In this document: in pieces, positions 23,057 to 31,632 of the stretch | How positions within the stretch are numbered: the first letter of the stretch is position 1 | How the letters are laid out: the number at the start of each line of letters is the position of its first letter | NCBI RefSeq assembly: GCF_001401805.1 | Contig: NZ_LKDW01000036.1 | Span: forward strand, 1 to 40,334 | DNA: 40,334 nt | Direction: 5' to 3' | Origin: Pseudoalteromonas sp. P1-25 | GTDB taxonomy: Bacteria > Pseudomonadota > Gammaproteobacteria > Enterobacterales > Alteromonadaceae | Made by a program: the position numbers and the translations under genes | Notes under the pieces: generated by a model | What the model was told of the DNA's origin: nothing | The model's database searches: none | What the model saw: the letters and a program-made list of their open reading frames with translations, nothing else

Positions 23057-24376
23057 CTAAATAAAGCGGCCTGTAATATAAGGCTTAAATAAAGTATTAA
23101 TATCTATTTTTGCGTTTAACTTTGCCGCAATTAAATAAAGCCCAGCTAACTTACGGTGAATAAACAACGCATCAACCGGCGGTGTATGCCATTGCTGCGA
23201 CTGTGCACTCAACTCAAGCCCCGCATTTTTAATATTTGTTGCTAAGGGGCTGTTTTTAAAATCAAACTCGCCAGTGGTTCTTAGCGGCTCACACGCCATT
23301 AAAAATAAGTCAATAACATGATTTTTATAACTATCTACAATATCATCTTTAAAGTAACCTATCTGAGTTGCGGCGGCTAACACGCCCGCCCTATTGTTTT
23401 CGGTGCCTGCAATAAATAGTGACAGGTAAGCCTTGCTCAACTCACTCGAAATCTCTCGGGTTGCCCCAAAATCAAATAACACAATTTGCTTACTCTGAGT
23501 CTGATAATGAAAATTAGCAAAGTTAGGATCCGTTTGAATTAGCTTAAACTCAAACATTTCTTTAAAAAATAAATCTATGAGGTTCGCTGCAATGTTATTT
23601 TGCTCATCTTGGGGTAAATTGCTAAGCGCTTCTATAGGCGTGGCTTGTACATACTCCATTGCCAAAATGCGTTTAGTGTTATGAGCGGCATATACCTTAG
23701 GCACTTTAAACTCAACATGCTGGCTTAGCAATTTGCCCACTTTTTTAAGGTAATGTGCTTCGCGTTCATAATCAGCCTCGGCAAGTAGCTGCGCTTTAGC
23801 CTCATTTATTAGTGGCTGTATATCAAGCTCTTTAGGGATTAAACGAGTAATGTTTAAAAGTGCAATAACATTATCTACATCGCTGTGCACACTTTGCGCT
23901 ATACCAGGGTATTGAATTTTTACCGCCAGCTTTTCGCCATTTTCTTGATAAGCTAAGTGCACTTGACCAATAGAAGCCGCTGCAAAGGGGCTAAGTTCAA
24001 TATGTGAATAACGTCCAAGCCAATCATCACCCCATTCATTTTTAAGTACCTTAATTAACTGCTTATGCGGCATTGGGTTTGCATCAGCACGAAGCAATGC
24101 GAGTAGTTGGGCGAGCTCTGGGCTTAATAGCTCGCCCGCATCCATAGATAGTAACTGTCCTAGCTTCATGGCCGCACCACGCAGGTGTGAAAGCTGTTCA
24201 GCTAGCTTTGCTATGTTTTTAGGTTGTAATAGTAAAGATTTATTATCCCAACCATTACCAGAGAGCGCACTTTTGGTGCCATCTATAAGCATGTTGGTTG
24301 CTACACCACCGGCTAAAGAGCCAAGCTTTGCAAATCGAGAGAGTCTTGAGGTGGGTATGCTGCGAGAAGCTGCCAT
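23057..24376 (-). CDS. ABC1 (ADCK/UbiB-like) atypical kinase family protein
   Basis: Members of this family (Coq8/ADCK3, UbiB) are protein-kinase-like ATPases linked to ubiquinone biosynthesis. The 439-residue protein shows the family hallmarks: KxGQ motif RGAAMKLGQLLSM (about 86-98), the Ala-rich loop AAASIGQVH, the ATP-binding lysine in LAVKIQYPG, the ExD-like EAKAQLLAEADYEREA, the catalytic-loop equivalent LIQTDPNFANFHY and metal-binding LFDFGATREIS. It lacks the C-terminal membrane helices of UbiB, so it is a soluble ADCK3-like paralogue. Its only visible ribosome site (AGG, 8 bases before ATG) lies inside the stem of the terminator at 24379-24414. Confidence 0.9.
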   Translation of the reverse strand: MAASRSIPTSRLSRFAKLGSLAGGVATNMLIDGTKSALSGNGWDNKSLLLQPKNIAKLAEQLSHLRGAAMKLGQLLSMDAGELLSPELAQLLALLRADANPMPHKQLIKVLKNEWGDDWLGRYSHIELSPFAAASIGQVHLAYQENGEKLAVKIQYPGIAQSVHSDVDNVIALLNITRLIPKELDIQPLINEAKAQLLAEADYEREAHYLKKVGKLLSQHVEFKVPKVYAAHNTKRILAMEYVQATPIEALSNLPQDEQNNIAANLIDLFFKEMFEFKLIQTDPNFANFHYQTQSKQIVLFDFGATREISSELSKAYLSLFIAGTENNRAGVLAAATQIGYFKDDIVDSYKNHVIDLFLMACEPLRTTGEFDFKNSPLATNIKNAGLELSAQSQQWHTPPVDALFIHRKLAGLYLIAAKLNAKIDINTLFKPYITGRFI

Positions 24377-24378
24377 TA

Positions 24379-24414
24379 TAAAAACCTAATTAGCCTGGGT
24401 AACAGGCTAATTAG
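24379..24414 (-). terminator. Rho-independent terminator that carries the ABC1-kinase ribosome site
   Basis: On the minus strand CTAATTAGCCTG and CAGGCTAATTAG form a perfect 12-bp stem with loop TTACC, followed by G-TTTTT-ATA. It ends the DUF1439 lipoprotein transcript. The T-run stops 3 bases before the ATG of the ABC1 kinase gene, and the AGG nearest to that ATG is at the base of the stem. Confidence 0.85.
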
Positions 24415-24489
24415 TACGTACGTTTTACTGTGCTCGATCTAATTAAGCACCGTTTAGGGGTAAAGCTACCGTAATCGGTGTGCTGTTCA

Positions 24490-25047
24490 TTAAAGACGCG
24501 GAACTAATTTAATAGCCCCTTTTACTACTTTCATATCTAGGGGCAATTTACTTAATAACATCATTTTAGGGTCATCCATATTTAATGTATAAACAGGGTT
24601 AACCGCTAAAAAGGCGTTCATAACGTCCATGGCCTCATTATCAAGTGCCGCTAAATTACCTTTAAAACCCCCTGCATCCACGCTTGAATCTAGTAGTTTA
24701 ATATTGCGTAAAAACACGGCTTTTTTTTCACTGTCGTAAAACGGGCTTCCTTCTATTTGCAGCTTTAAGCGTACTGGGTATTTTAGGGCAAAAGCATTTA
24801 CCTCAGCACTTGAATCAGCGCCTAGCACCACAACATCACGGTTATCAGGGCCTATATCTACACTTAAATCGTTTACATCAAACTGCACGGGCAAGCCCAT
24901 TAAGCTCACCTTTTCGCTTAACTTAGGCAGCTGATTACCTAGTACACTTTCTACCTCTGAGCTGGTAAATGAATAAACAGACACGCCTTGTGTAGAATTA
25001 CACGCACTTAAAAGTAATGTGGTTAAAAACAGTAATAAAATTCTCAT
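24490..25047 (-). CDS. DUF1439 (YceB-like) lipoprotein
   Basis: From the ATG at 25047 the protein has 185 residues with a lipoprotein signal (MRILLLFLTTLLLSAC; lipidated Cys16, next residue Asn, which suggests outer-membrane sorting). The body is a DUF1439-like tubular lipid-binding type fold: VYSFTSSEVESVLGNQLPKL, VDIGPDNRDVVVLGADSSAEV, YPVRLKLQIEGSPFYDSEKKAVFLRNIKL and a C-terminal DMKVVKGAIKLVPRL. E. coli YceB is the nearest recognised relative. Function unknown. GTG at 25053 is an alternative start. Terminators on both sides make it a single-gene unit. Confidence 0.85.
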   Translation of the reverse strand: MRILLLFLTTLLLSACNSTQGVSVYSFTSSEVESVLGNQLPKLSEKVSLMGLPVQFDVNDLSVDIGPDNRDVVVLGADSSAEVNAFALKYPVRLKLQIEGSPFYDSEKKAVFLRNIKLLDSSVDAGGFKGNLAALDNEAMDVMNAFLAVNPVYTLNMDDPKMMLLSKLPLDMKVVKGAIKLVPRL

Positions 25048-25070
25048 GCTCACCTATATCCTCGTTTAAT

Positions 25071-25100
25071 TATAAAAAAGCCGCTTTAACAGCGGCTTTT
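25071..25100 (-). terminator. Rho-independent terminator of the DUF349 operon
   Basis: AAAAGCCGCT and AGCGGCTTTT form a 10-bp stem with a 5-nt loop; TTATAA follows on the minus strand. It lies 40 bp beyond the DUF349 gene. Confidence 0.88.
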
Positions 25101-25139
25101 ATCATGCAATCCCCGTATTTAATACAGGCAAATTACATA

Positions 25140-27821
25140 TTATGCTGCGAAAATCGTTTTAATTTTAGCAAGTGTGTCAGGCTCAACTGAACCCTTACTG
25201 AGCGCTAATAACTGCTTCAAATAATAGTTTAAATCAGCATGCTCACCACGGTGTTTGTCATCAAGCATGGCGACTTGCTCTGCCATTCTAAGCGCTGCAT
25301 TTTGCGAGCTTACATTAGCAAGAATTTCCATTCTTGTAATAAGTTGCTCACTACTTAGCGACGTTGCAAGTGGCACTTGAAACTGACTTGGTAATACATC
25401 GTTATTTTCAAGTGCATCAATAAGTGCTTCAAAATTAGCGCGTTGTGCTTGGCTTGTAAGTAAAGCGAGCTTTTCTTCAATCGCACTTAATAATGCTGCA
25501 ACTTTTGGCACCAGCGATTTATATCGTGCGTAGCCTTTTACTTTGGTTTCAAGGTCATGCAATTGGGCTTTTTGATTTACTTGCTCAAGGGCATTTTCTA
25601 GCTCGGCCAGTTCTATTGCTGCTTGTTTATCTGTTTCGTTTTGAGCCAGCTTTTGCTGCTCAAACTCACTGCTACGTTTGCTAAAAGTTTCATCGTTATA
25701 TTGACGAAACTTTTGCCATAGCGCATTTTCAGCTTTTAAACCTGCAAAACCTATACTTTGCCACTGCTGTTGTAATTGCTTTAGCTCTTGGCATGCTGCT
25801 GCTAAATCTTCACTTTGCGAAAGCACTGAGGCACGCTCCACTAAGGCACTTTTTTGTGTAGCGTTATCTTTATGATACGCATTTAATATAGCAAATACAG
25901 TTTGTTGCTGTGCTTTAAAGCTTTCATTTAATACGCGGTATGTTTTAGGGTCAACTTTACCTACGCTGCGCCACGCTTTATTTAAACGGTTGTATTGGCT
26001 TTCAAATTGCTTCCAGTCAAAGCTTTCGACAGCGGTGTCTTGCTCGCTTAGTGTTTGCATGTCGTTTATCAGGGCTTGACGCTGAGCTTTTGCCGCTTCA
26101 CGCGCCACTTCTTGCTCGGCAAAGTAACTACGACACGGTGCAAATAACAGCTCTATGTTGCTATCAAACTGCTCACCTTGTTGCTTTTCTTGCTCTGTAT
26201 CTAAACGGCCAAGCTCGTTCCAACGCTTACGAAACGCTTTAACTTGCTCAGCACGCTGCTGTGGGTCGTCACACGGTTGGTCGACTAACGCTGCCACTTC
26301 TTCAAGTAAGGCTTCACGTTTTGGTGCTGCCGCGTATTTTTGCCAATCTTTTGCTTCTGCAAGTTGCGCTTCTAAATCGGCTTTTAAGTTTACAAGTGGC
26401 TGCTGAAATTGCGGTGTTAATTTATCAAACAACTCTTCAAAGCCTTTAAATACACCAAATGCAACATTAAAGCGACCTTGTTCAATAAGGCGCTTTACAT
26501 CGCGGGCTTTTCGTTTGGCGGTGCTTTGATTTTTTTCAAGCGGTTTTGTCAGCTCACTCATTTGCGCTAAAAACTGCTTTTTGTGCGCATTTAATTGCGA
26601 TTTAAAGTTTTGCTGCAATGCCCCATCTAGCACATTTAGGTGGCTACGAGTTTCTTTAAATGCGTTATTAAAACGAGTTAAAACATCGTCGTAATCGGCT
26701 AGCTGCTGCGCAGGCTCTATGCCTTTTAGCTCATCAAACGCAATTTTAAATTGCGCAATTGAGCTACTAAGCTCGGGTAATTTAGCTACTTGGTTGAATA
26801 GTTTTTCAAGCTTAATAATAACCTGCTTAGTTTGGGGATTATCGCCGTGCTGCGCATCGGTTAACGTCTGCTTAGCCTGTGCTACTTTTGCCTCTAGCCA
26901 ATCTTGCTGAATTTGCTCAGGGATTTCTAAACCTAACTGTAATGCATTTTCAATTTCTTCACTTAGCGCCTCTAACGTTGCCAGTGCAAGCAGTTGGCGC
27001 TGTTGCTCTGCTAAACGCTGCTGCTGTTGTTCGTGCTGTGCTTTTAATGTTGCAATATGTGCATCGAGTTTATCAGTAATGCTGATGTATTTTTTATCTA
27101 GCTCTTTAACGTGATCTTCGCTTAACCATTTAAGCTCAAGCGCTTGCCACTGCGCCATTAATTCACCGGCTTGTGGGTTTACTATGGCGTAATCGTTTTT
27201 ATCTCGCAGGGCGTTTAGCTTTGCTAAAATAACGCGCGTTGCGCTTTCTACCTGAGCAGGCATTTCAATCGCTAAACGCTCGTTTTCACTATGTTGCTCT
27301 AGCTGCTGCTTTGCATCACCCTTAGCATGTTTTACTAATGACTTAACAAGTTGATGCGTTATAACTAGCTCTACAAGTTGACTTTGAACCTCTTCGCTAC
27401 CTTCTTTGAATGCTTTTTCAATTAATTTAGGATTTGCTAAACGCTTTAAAAGTTTAACGCGTACTTGCAGCTCTTTCTCAGCAAAGGCAAGTTTTTCAAG
27501 CGTTTTAACTGGCGCAAAACGGTCTATATACTCACTTTTTATTTGTGTGCTCAGTGCGCTTTCGTTATTTAACACAGCATTTGAAATTTGAATTTCAGCT
27601 ACATCTTTTAGCACCTGATCTTGTTTATAAGCTTTCCACCACAGTGCTAAGTTATTTACTTTTTGCAGTGCTTTACGGCGTATTTCGGCTGAATTATCTT
27701 CCAGTGCTAATGAACTTAAAATTGATGCGTCGCGCTCTACATCAAGTTTTTCAATAGCGTCTAGACGAACCTGTTGCTTTGGGTGTTTCCACTTAGGTGT
27801 AAAAAGGTGTTTAAAGATCAT
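25140..27821 (-). CDS. DUF349 domain-containing protein
   Basis: The 893-residue protein (from ATG 27821; a GTG at 27827 is the alternative) is almost entirely helical and rich in Q, A, L, K and E. It contains several DUF349 repeats, recognisable from the 'W..lG' pattern: FRKRWNELGRLDTEQEKQQG (about 540-560), YNRLNKAWRSVGKVDPKTY and LQQQWQSIGFAGLKAENALW. The N-terminus has a HEAT-like segment (VRLDAIEKLDVERDASILSS, NSAEIRRKALQKV). No signal or membrane segment; probably cytosolic. Function is unknown. It overlaps the DUF1315 gene and ends an operon of three uncharacterised genes. Confidence 0.88.
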   Translation of the reverse strand: MIFKHLFTPKWKHPKQQVRLDAIEKLDVERDASILSSLALEDNSAEIRRKALQKVNNLALWWKAYKQDQVLKDVAEIQISNAVLNNESALSTQIKSEYIDRFAPVKTLEKLAFAEKELQVRVKLLKRLANPKLIEKAFKEGSEEVQSQLVELVITHQLVKSLVKHAKGDAKQQLEQHSENERLAIEMPAQVESATRVILAKLNALRDKNDYAIVNPQAGELMAQWQALELKWLSEDHVKELDKKYISITDKLDAHIATLKAQHEQQQQRLAEQQRQLLALATLEALSEEIENALQLGLEIPEQIQQDWLEAKVAQAKQTLTDAQHGDNPQTKQVIIKLEKLFNQVAKLPELSSSIAQFKIAFDELKGIEPAQQLADYDDVLTRFNNAFKETRSHLNVLDGALQQNFKSQLNAHKKQFLAQMSELTKPLEKNQSTAKRKARDVKRLIEQGRFNVAFGVFKGFEELFDKLTPQFQQPLVNLKADLEAQLAEAKDWQKYAAAPKREALLEEVAALVDQPCDDPQQRAEQVKAFRKRWNELGRLDTEQEKQQGEQFDSNIELLFAPCRSYFAEQEVAREAAKAQRQALINDMQTLSEQDTAVESFDWKQFESQYNRLNKAWRSVGKVDPKTYRVLNESFKAQQQTVFAILNAYHKDNATQKSALVERASVLSQSEDLAAACQELKQLQQQWQSIGFAGLKAENALWQKFRQYNDETFSKRSSEFEQQKLAQNETDKQAAIELAELENALEQVNQKAQLHDLETKVKGYARYKSLVPKVAALLSAIEEKLALLTSQAQRANFEALIDALENNDVLPSQFQVPLATSLSSEQLITRMEILANVSSQNAALRMAEQVAMLDDKHRGEHADLNYYLKQLLALSKGSVEPDTLAKIKTIFAA

Positions 27822-28092
27822 GTTCACTAAACCTAGCTATTTCGTTTTCAGATTTAAATTCTTTTTGTAATTGTGCTTTTGTCTTTTGGATCATTTCGCC
27901 ATTAGCGCCAATAGTAAATTGCTCGTTCGATTGCGCTATTTTAGCTTGGTAAAGCATAACAAGTTGCACCGTTTGTTGCTTTTGCTCATCAGAAAGCGGC
28001 GTACCATCGGGCCATTTACCCGTTGAAGCACCATACTGTAAACGCTCAAATAATTCGGGGGTGATATTTTGTACAAGGTTGTCAATATTCAT
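27811..28092 (-). CDS. DUF1315 family protein (YeaC-like)
   Basis: The 93-residue cytosolic protein matches E. coli YeaC over its length: MNIDNLVQNITPELFERLQ, GKWPDGTPLSDEQKQQTVQLVMLYQAK and FTIGANGEMIQKTKAQLQKEF. The family has no established function. It starts 1 bp after the zinc-ribbon gene stop (TGACATG) and overlaps the DUF349 gene, so the three are translated from one message. Confidence 0.9.
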   Translation of the reverse strand: MNIDNLVQNITPELFERLQYGASTGKWPDGTPLSDEQKQQTVQLVMLYQAKIAQSNEQFTIGANGEMIQKTKAQLQKEFKSENEIARFSEHDL

Positions 28093-28093
28093 G

Positions 28094-28420
28094 TCATCTT
28101 TTCTTTTTTAGAGTCACTAAAATAACGCGGTTTACTAAATACCAAATACAGCCAATACCAATTGCAACTGTATAAGCGTACCACTCAAGGGTTTCTTTTG
28201 CGGGTTGTAAAAAGTACAAGCAAAAAAAGCCACCTAAAAATAGTATGAGTGCCAAGAAAGAATGGTTCATAAACATTTGCTGTTTTTTAATTCGCTGTTC
28301 GCGCTGAAGCTGTTGTACCTGCTCAGAGTTAAGTGCGCCAATGTTACTATTGCAATGTGGACATTGCTGATGTTTATCTGAAATTGATTTTGCACATTTG
28401 GGGCAATGAATAATCGCCAT
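28094..28420 (-). CDS. Zinc-ribbon membrane protein
   Basis: From the ATG at 28420 the protein has 108 residues: an N-terminal zinc ribbon with two CxxC pairs (CPKCAKSI and CPHCNSNIG, residues 5-25), a helical Q/E/R-rich linker, and two membrane helices (about 53-71 and 81-98), ending KKKR. GGAGAG lies 4-6 bases before this ATG; upstream in-frame ATGs at 28432 and 28441 look weaker. Zinc-ribbon domains at the N-terminus of small membrane proteins usually mediate protein contact or metal sensing; function here is unknown. Confidence 0.8.
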   Translation of the reverse strand: MAIIHCPKCAKSISDKHQQCPHCNSNIGALNSEQVQQLQREQRIKKQQMFMNHSFLALILFLGGFFCLYFLQPAKETLEWYAYTVAIGIGCIWYLVNRVILVTLKKKR

Positions 28421-28441
28421 ACTACTCTCCATACTACGCAT

Positions 28442-28467
28442 AAAAAAAGCGCCTTGCGGCGCCTTTT
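28442..28467 (-). terminator. Rho-independent terminator of the amino acid symporter gene
   Basis: A GCGCC/GGCGC stem with a bulge and AAAA/TTTT extension is followed on the minus strand by a run of seven T. It sits 13 bp after the symporter stop and 22 bp upstream of the zinc-ribbon start. Confidence 0.8.
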
Positions 28468-28479
28468 ATTGTACTTGTT

Positions 28480-30147
28480 TTATTGCTCGTTGTCTTTTTT
28501 GAATTTAACCCAGTAGTCATCTACGGATTGTTTCATTTCTTTACGCAATAACATAATGCCAAATAAGTTGGGCAAGGTCATAACGACAATTGCAACGGCA
28601 GCTAATTTCCACACTAAAGTAGTATCGGCAAACGACGCCCAAAAGAACGCCGCAACGTAAAATACGCGATACGGCATAACAGAGCGATTACCGAGTAAAT
28701 AAATCATGGCACGGTCACCGTAGTACGACCATGCAATAGCTGTAGAAAACGCAAATAGCAATAAGCCTATCGATACTATGTATTGGCCACTATCGCCAAA
28801 GAAGCCACGTGTAAACGCTTTAGTAGTCAGCTCTGCTGAATGCACTAACGATTTACCAATTAAACTTATGCTGTCATCCGTTGGCATACCGTTTTTAACC
28901 TCAACAATACCTGTGTACTTATGTTTTTCGGTAAGGCCAAAACGGATGTCTTCACCAATTGAGCGAGAATGTAATACGGTAAAACCATTGCTTGTTGGCT
29001 CGCCATTAACCACATTAATATTGCCGTTAAATAGCTCTACCTTGCTCTCGTTACCATTTAGGTAATTGTATAGCTCTTGGCGCTGCGCTTCGTTAGTTTC
29101 TGAGTAGTCACCTTTAATGATGCTCATTGATGATCGTTCAAAATGCGTTTCGAATTTTTCGTTCCATACGCCAGACGATAAAATAACTAAGCCTGTTAAT
29201 GTACAAATAATGATTGTATCGATAAACGGCTCTAAAATTGACACCATACCTTCAGACACTGGCTCATCTGCCTTTGCCGATGCGTGAGCAATGGGTGCTG
29301 AGCCTTGACCCGCCTCATTCGAGAACAAACCACGGTTAACACCTCTGTTAAATGCATACGCAAAAGATGCGCCTAAAAAGCCACCCGCTGCAGCAGAGCC
29401 TGTAAATGCATCAACAAATATTGAGGCAAACGAAGGTCCAATGTTTTCTACATTGTAAAAAATAACCCCTAACGCACCCACAATGTAAATAACAGCCATA
29501 ATGGGCACTACACGTGATGTAATTGCAGCAATACGTTTAATACCGCCTAAAATAACCAACGCCAGTAAAATAGATAACACAGCACCGGTTGCCATAGGGG
29601 CAAAACCAAATGTGGCTTCCATACCCTGCGCAATATTATTAATTTGTGGCAAGCTGCCTGTACCAAATGAACTAATTACAGTAGCAACAGCAAATAAAAT
29701 AGCTAGCCACTTCATGTTTAGGCGTTTATCCATGTAATACATGGGACCGCCCGCCATGGTGCCGTCTTGTGTTTTTTCGCGGTATTTATGTGAAAGCGTA
29801 ACTTCTACAAATTTGGTGGTCATACCAAAAAAAGCTGTCATCCACATCCAAAATAATGCTGCAGGGCCACCAATAGAAATAGCCAATGCCACCCCACCAA
29901 TGTTACCTGTACCTACGGTACCAGAGAGCGCAGTAGCAAGTGCTTGAAAATGGGTTGTATCACCCTCGGTGCCTTTTTTATCAAACTTACCAGTAACCAC
30001 TTTACACGCATGTTTGAAATAACGAATTTGTGGGAACTTTAAATAAATAGTAAAAAATAGACCAACACCTAAAAGCACGTAGGGGAACCACACTGCGCCC
30101 CCTAACATGCCATCTAGGCTATCTAAAAGTTGTCCGAATGCATCCAC
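28480..30147 (-). CDS. Alanine/glycine:cation symporter (AGCS family)
   Basis: This is a Na+-coupled uptake system for alanine or glycine in the inner membrane. The 555-residue protein shows the AGCS family blocks GTVGTGNIGGVALAISIGGP (about 95-114), MTTKFVEVTLSHKYRE and FSNEAGQGSAPIAHASAKADEP, and about ten membrane helices. A soluble insertion (about 330-440, DYSETNEAQRQELYNYLNGN through TGIVEVKNGMPTDD) separates the later helices; this is longer than in DagA-type members. The start is GTG with AGAGG eight bases upstream. A strong terminator follows. Confidence 0.92.
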   Translation of the reverse strand: MDAFGQLLDSLDGMLGGAVWFPYVLLGVGLFFTIYLKFPQIRYFKHACKVVTGKFDKKGTEGDTTHFQALATALSGTVGTGNIGGVALAISIGGPAALFWMWMTAFFGMTTKFVEVTLSHKYREKTQDGTMAGGPMYYMDKRLNMKWLAILFAVATVISSFGTGSLPQINNIAQGMEATFGFAPMATGAVLSILLALVILGGIKRIAAITSRVVPIMAVIYIVGALGVIFYNVENIGPSFASIFVDAFTGSAAAGGFLGASFAYAFNRGVNRGLFSNEAGQGSAPIAHASAKADEPVSEGMVSILEPFIDTIIICTLTGLVILSSGVWNEKFETHFERSSMSIIKGDYSETNEAQRQELYNYLNGNESKVELFNGNINVVNGEPTSNGFTVLHSRSIGEDIRFGLTEKHKYTGIVEVKNGMPTDDSISLIGKSLVHSAELTTKAFTRGFFGDSGQYIVSIGLLLFAFSTAIAWSYYGDRAMIYLLGNRSVMPYRVFYVAAFFWASFADTTLVWKLAAVAIVVMTLPNLFGIMLLRKEMKQSVDDYWVKFKKDNEQ

Positions 30148-30262
30148 GCTAAATACCTCTTATTATTTTATTTGAGACTGTTGATTGTTTATTACTTATT
30201 GAGAGTTACGTAATACGATAACTAAGCTATTGCACACTTTTATTATTTGTTAATTTTGTAAT

Positions 30263-30289
30263 AAAAAAGGGCAACATTTAATGTTGCCC
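30263..30289 (-). terminator. Rho-independent terminator of the M14D carboxypeptidase gene
   Basis: GGGCAACAT and ATGTTGCCC form a 9-bp stem with loop TTA; on the minus strand TTTTTT follows. Confidence 0.92.
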
Positions 30290-30304
30290 CTACCTTATAC
30301 TAAT

Positions 30305-31432
30305 TTATCTTAATTTATCAACGACATTTACGATAGCCGCTAAAGTATCTTGACCAAATTGATACGAGCGGCGGTCTGACCAGCCGTAATCAGGGTCTGG
30401 TAAGTCGTTATTATCTTTAAACGGCATTTCAATTGTGTAAGTAAGTGCTTTAAACTCTTCTGCTGTTGCAGATGAGCCAACTGTTAAATTAGCTTTGCCC
30501 GGCTCGTCTTTATCGTAACCGTGCTCATCTTGAAACTCTGGCGTTATAGTAAGCAATGCTGCTTTAAAACTATCTTCTAGGTCTTTTAAGCGGTCATCGT
30601 AGCTTGGAATACCTTCACTGCCTGCCACAAAGTTATAAGGGATTGCTTCGTCGCCGTGAATATCTAAATGCATGTCTAGGCCAGTTTCGCGCATTTTATT
30701 AAGCACTAAATACACTTCTGGGCTATTTTCCATGCTAGGCGTTTGCCATTCACGGTTTAAGTTAACGCCTTTTGCGTTAGTACGAAGGTGACCACGTACG
30801 CTGCCATCTGGGTTCATGTTTGGTACTACATAAAACACAGCCTTTGATAATAGTGCTGCGGCATGCGGGTCTTCGTCATCTAGCAATTTGTGTAATAACC
30901 CTTCTACAAACCACTCTGCCATTGTTTCGCCAGGGTGTTGGCGTGCTGTGATCCAGATTGTTTTTTTATCTTCGCTAGGCTGACCAATTTTAAGCACGCT
31001 CATATCACGGCCATCAAGTGTTTGGCCTAATGTTTGTAGTTGGCAAAGCTCTTCGCTTTGTGCCCACGCTAATAAATCTAAATGACGCTCGTAGCTGTAA
31101 GGCGCAAAGTAAGCAAAGTAAACACTGCCGCACTCAGGCTCTAGCTCAAACGTAAGTGTGCCATTTTCGTAATTTGAAGGCACACGGAACCAGGTTTGAC
31201 GGTCGTACGAGGCAACCGCTTGGTAACCTTCCCAGCCATCGGGGTAGGCTGATTTATCTAAATTATTAATGTTTAACTTATGCAATTGATAAGGTGTTGT
31301 TTCTAGGCGAAAGTGAAACCATTGATAAAATTCAGACTGGTGATCATTGTTAATTTCTAATTGAATATTTAGCGGTTCGGTGGCTTCGATAACCTTTATG
31401 TTACCACTATCAAAATTGCTGCTGATTTTCAT
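30305..31432 (-). CDS. M14D-type carboxypeptidase (Nna1/cytosolic carboxypeptidase-like)
   Basis: The 375-residue protein has the N-terminal beta-sandwich typical of the M14D group (about 1-115; QWFHFRLE, YQAVASYDRQTWFRVPS, FAYFAPYSYERH) followed by the peptidase domain: ARQHPGETMAEWF (His166, Glu169), NPDGSVRGHLRTNAKGVNLN with NLNREW (Arg227), LDIHGDEAIPYNF (His259) and catalytic Glu335 in YTIEMPF. All catalytic positions are present. Eukaryotic relatives remove glutamates from tubulin; bacterial substrates are not established. No signal peptide. It is distinct from the M14 peptidase at 18680. Confidence 0.9.
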   Translation of the reverse strand: MKISSNFDSGNIKVIEATEPLNIQLEINNDHQSEFYQWFHFRLETTPYQLHKLNINNLDKSAYPDGWEGYQAVASYDRQTWFRVPSNYENGTLTFELEPECGSVYFAYFAPYSYERHLDLLAWAQSEELCQLQTLGQTLDGRDMSVLKIGQPSEDKKTIWITARQHPGETMAEWFVEGLLHKLLDDEDPHAAALLSKAVFYVVPNMNPDGSVRGHLRTNAKGVNLNREWQTPSMENSPEVYLVLNKMRETGLDMHLDIHGDEAIPYNFVAGSEGIPSYDDRLKDLEDSFKAALLTITPEFQDEHGYDKDEPGKANLTVGSSATAEEFKALTYTIEMPFKDNNDLPDPDYGWSDRRSYQFGQDTLAAIVNVVDKLR

Positions 31433-31588
31433 GAAAAAACCTTAAGGTAGAATAAGTTTATCTGCTTCACTTGCAGAACTGACACTATTTTATAAATAGT
31501 AAAATGCATAATTACGGGATAACCGCAGTACACATCTCAATAATTAAAGCCTACCACACAGGGTACACTTTAAAAATATTACGCGACT

Positions 31589-31613
31589 AAAAAAGCCAGC
31601 AAAAAAGCTGGCT
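31589..31613 (-). terminator. Rho-independent terminator of the GAPDH gene
   Basis: AGCCAGC and GCTGGCT form a 7-bp stem with a 6-nt loop, followed on the minus strand by five T. It lies 20 bp beyond the GAPDH stop. Confidence 0.88.
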
Positions 31614-31632
31614 TAGTATAATTGCGTTTATA

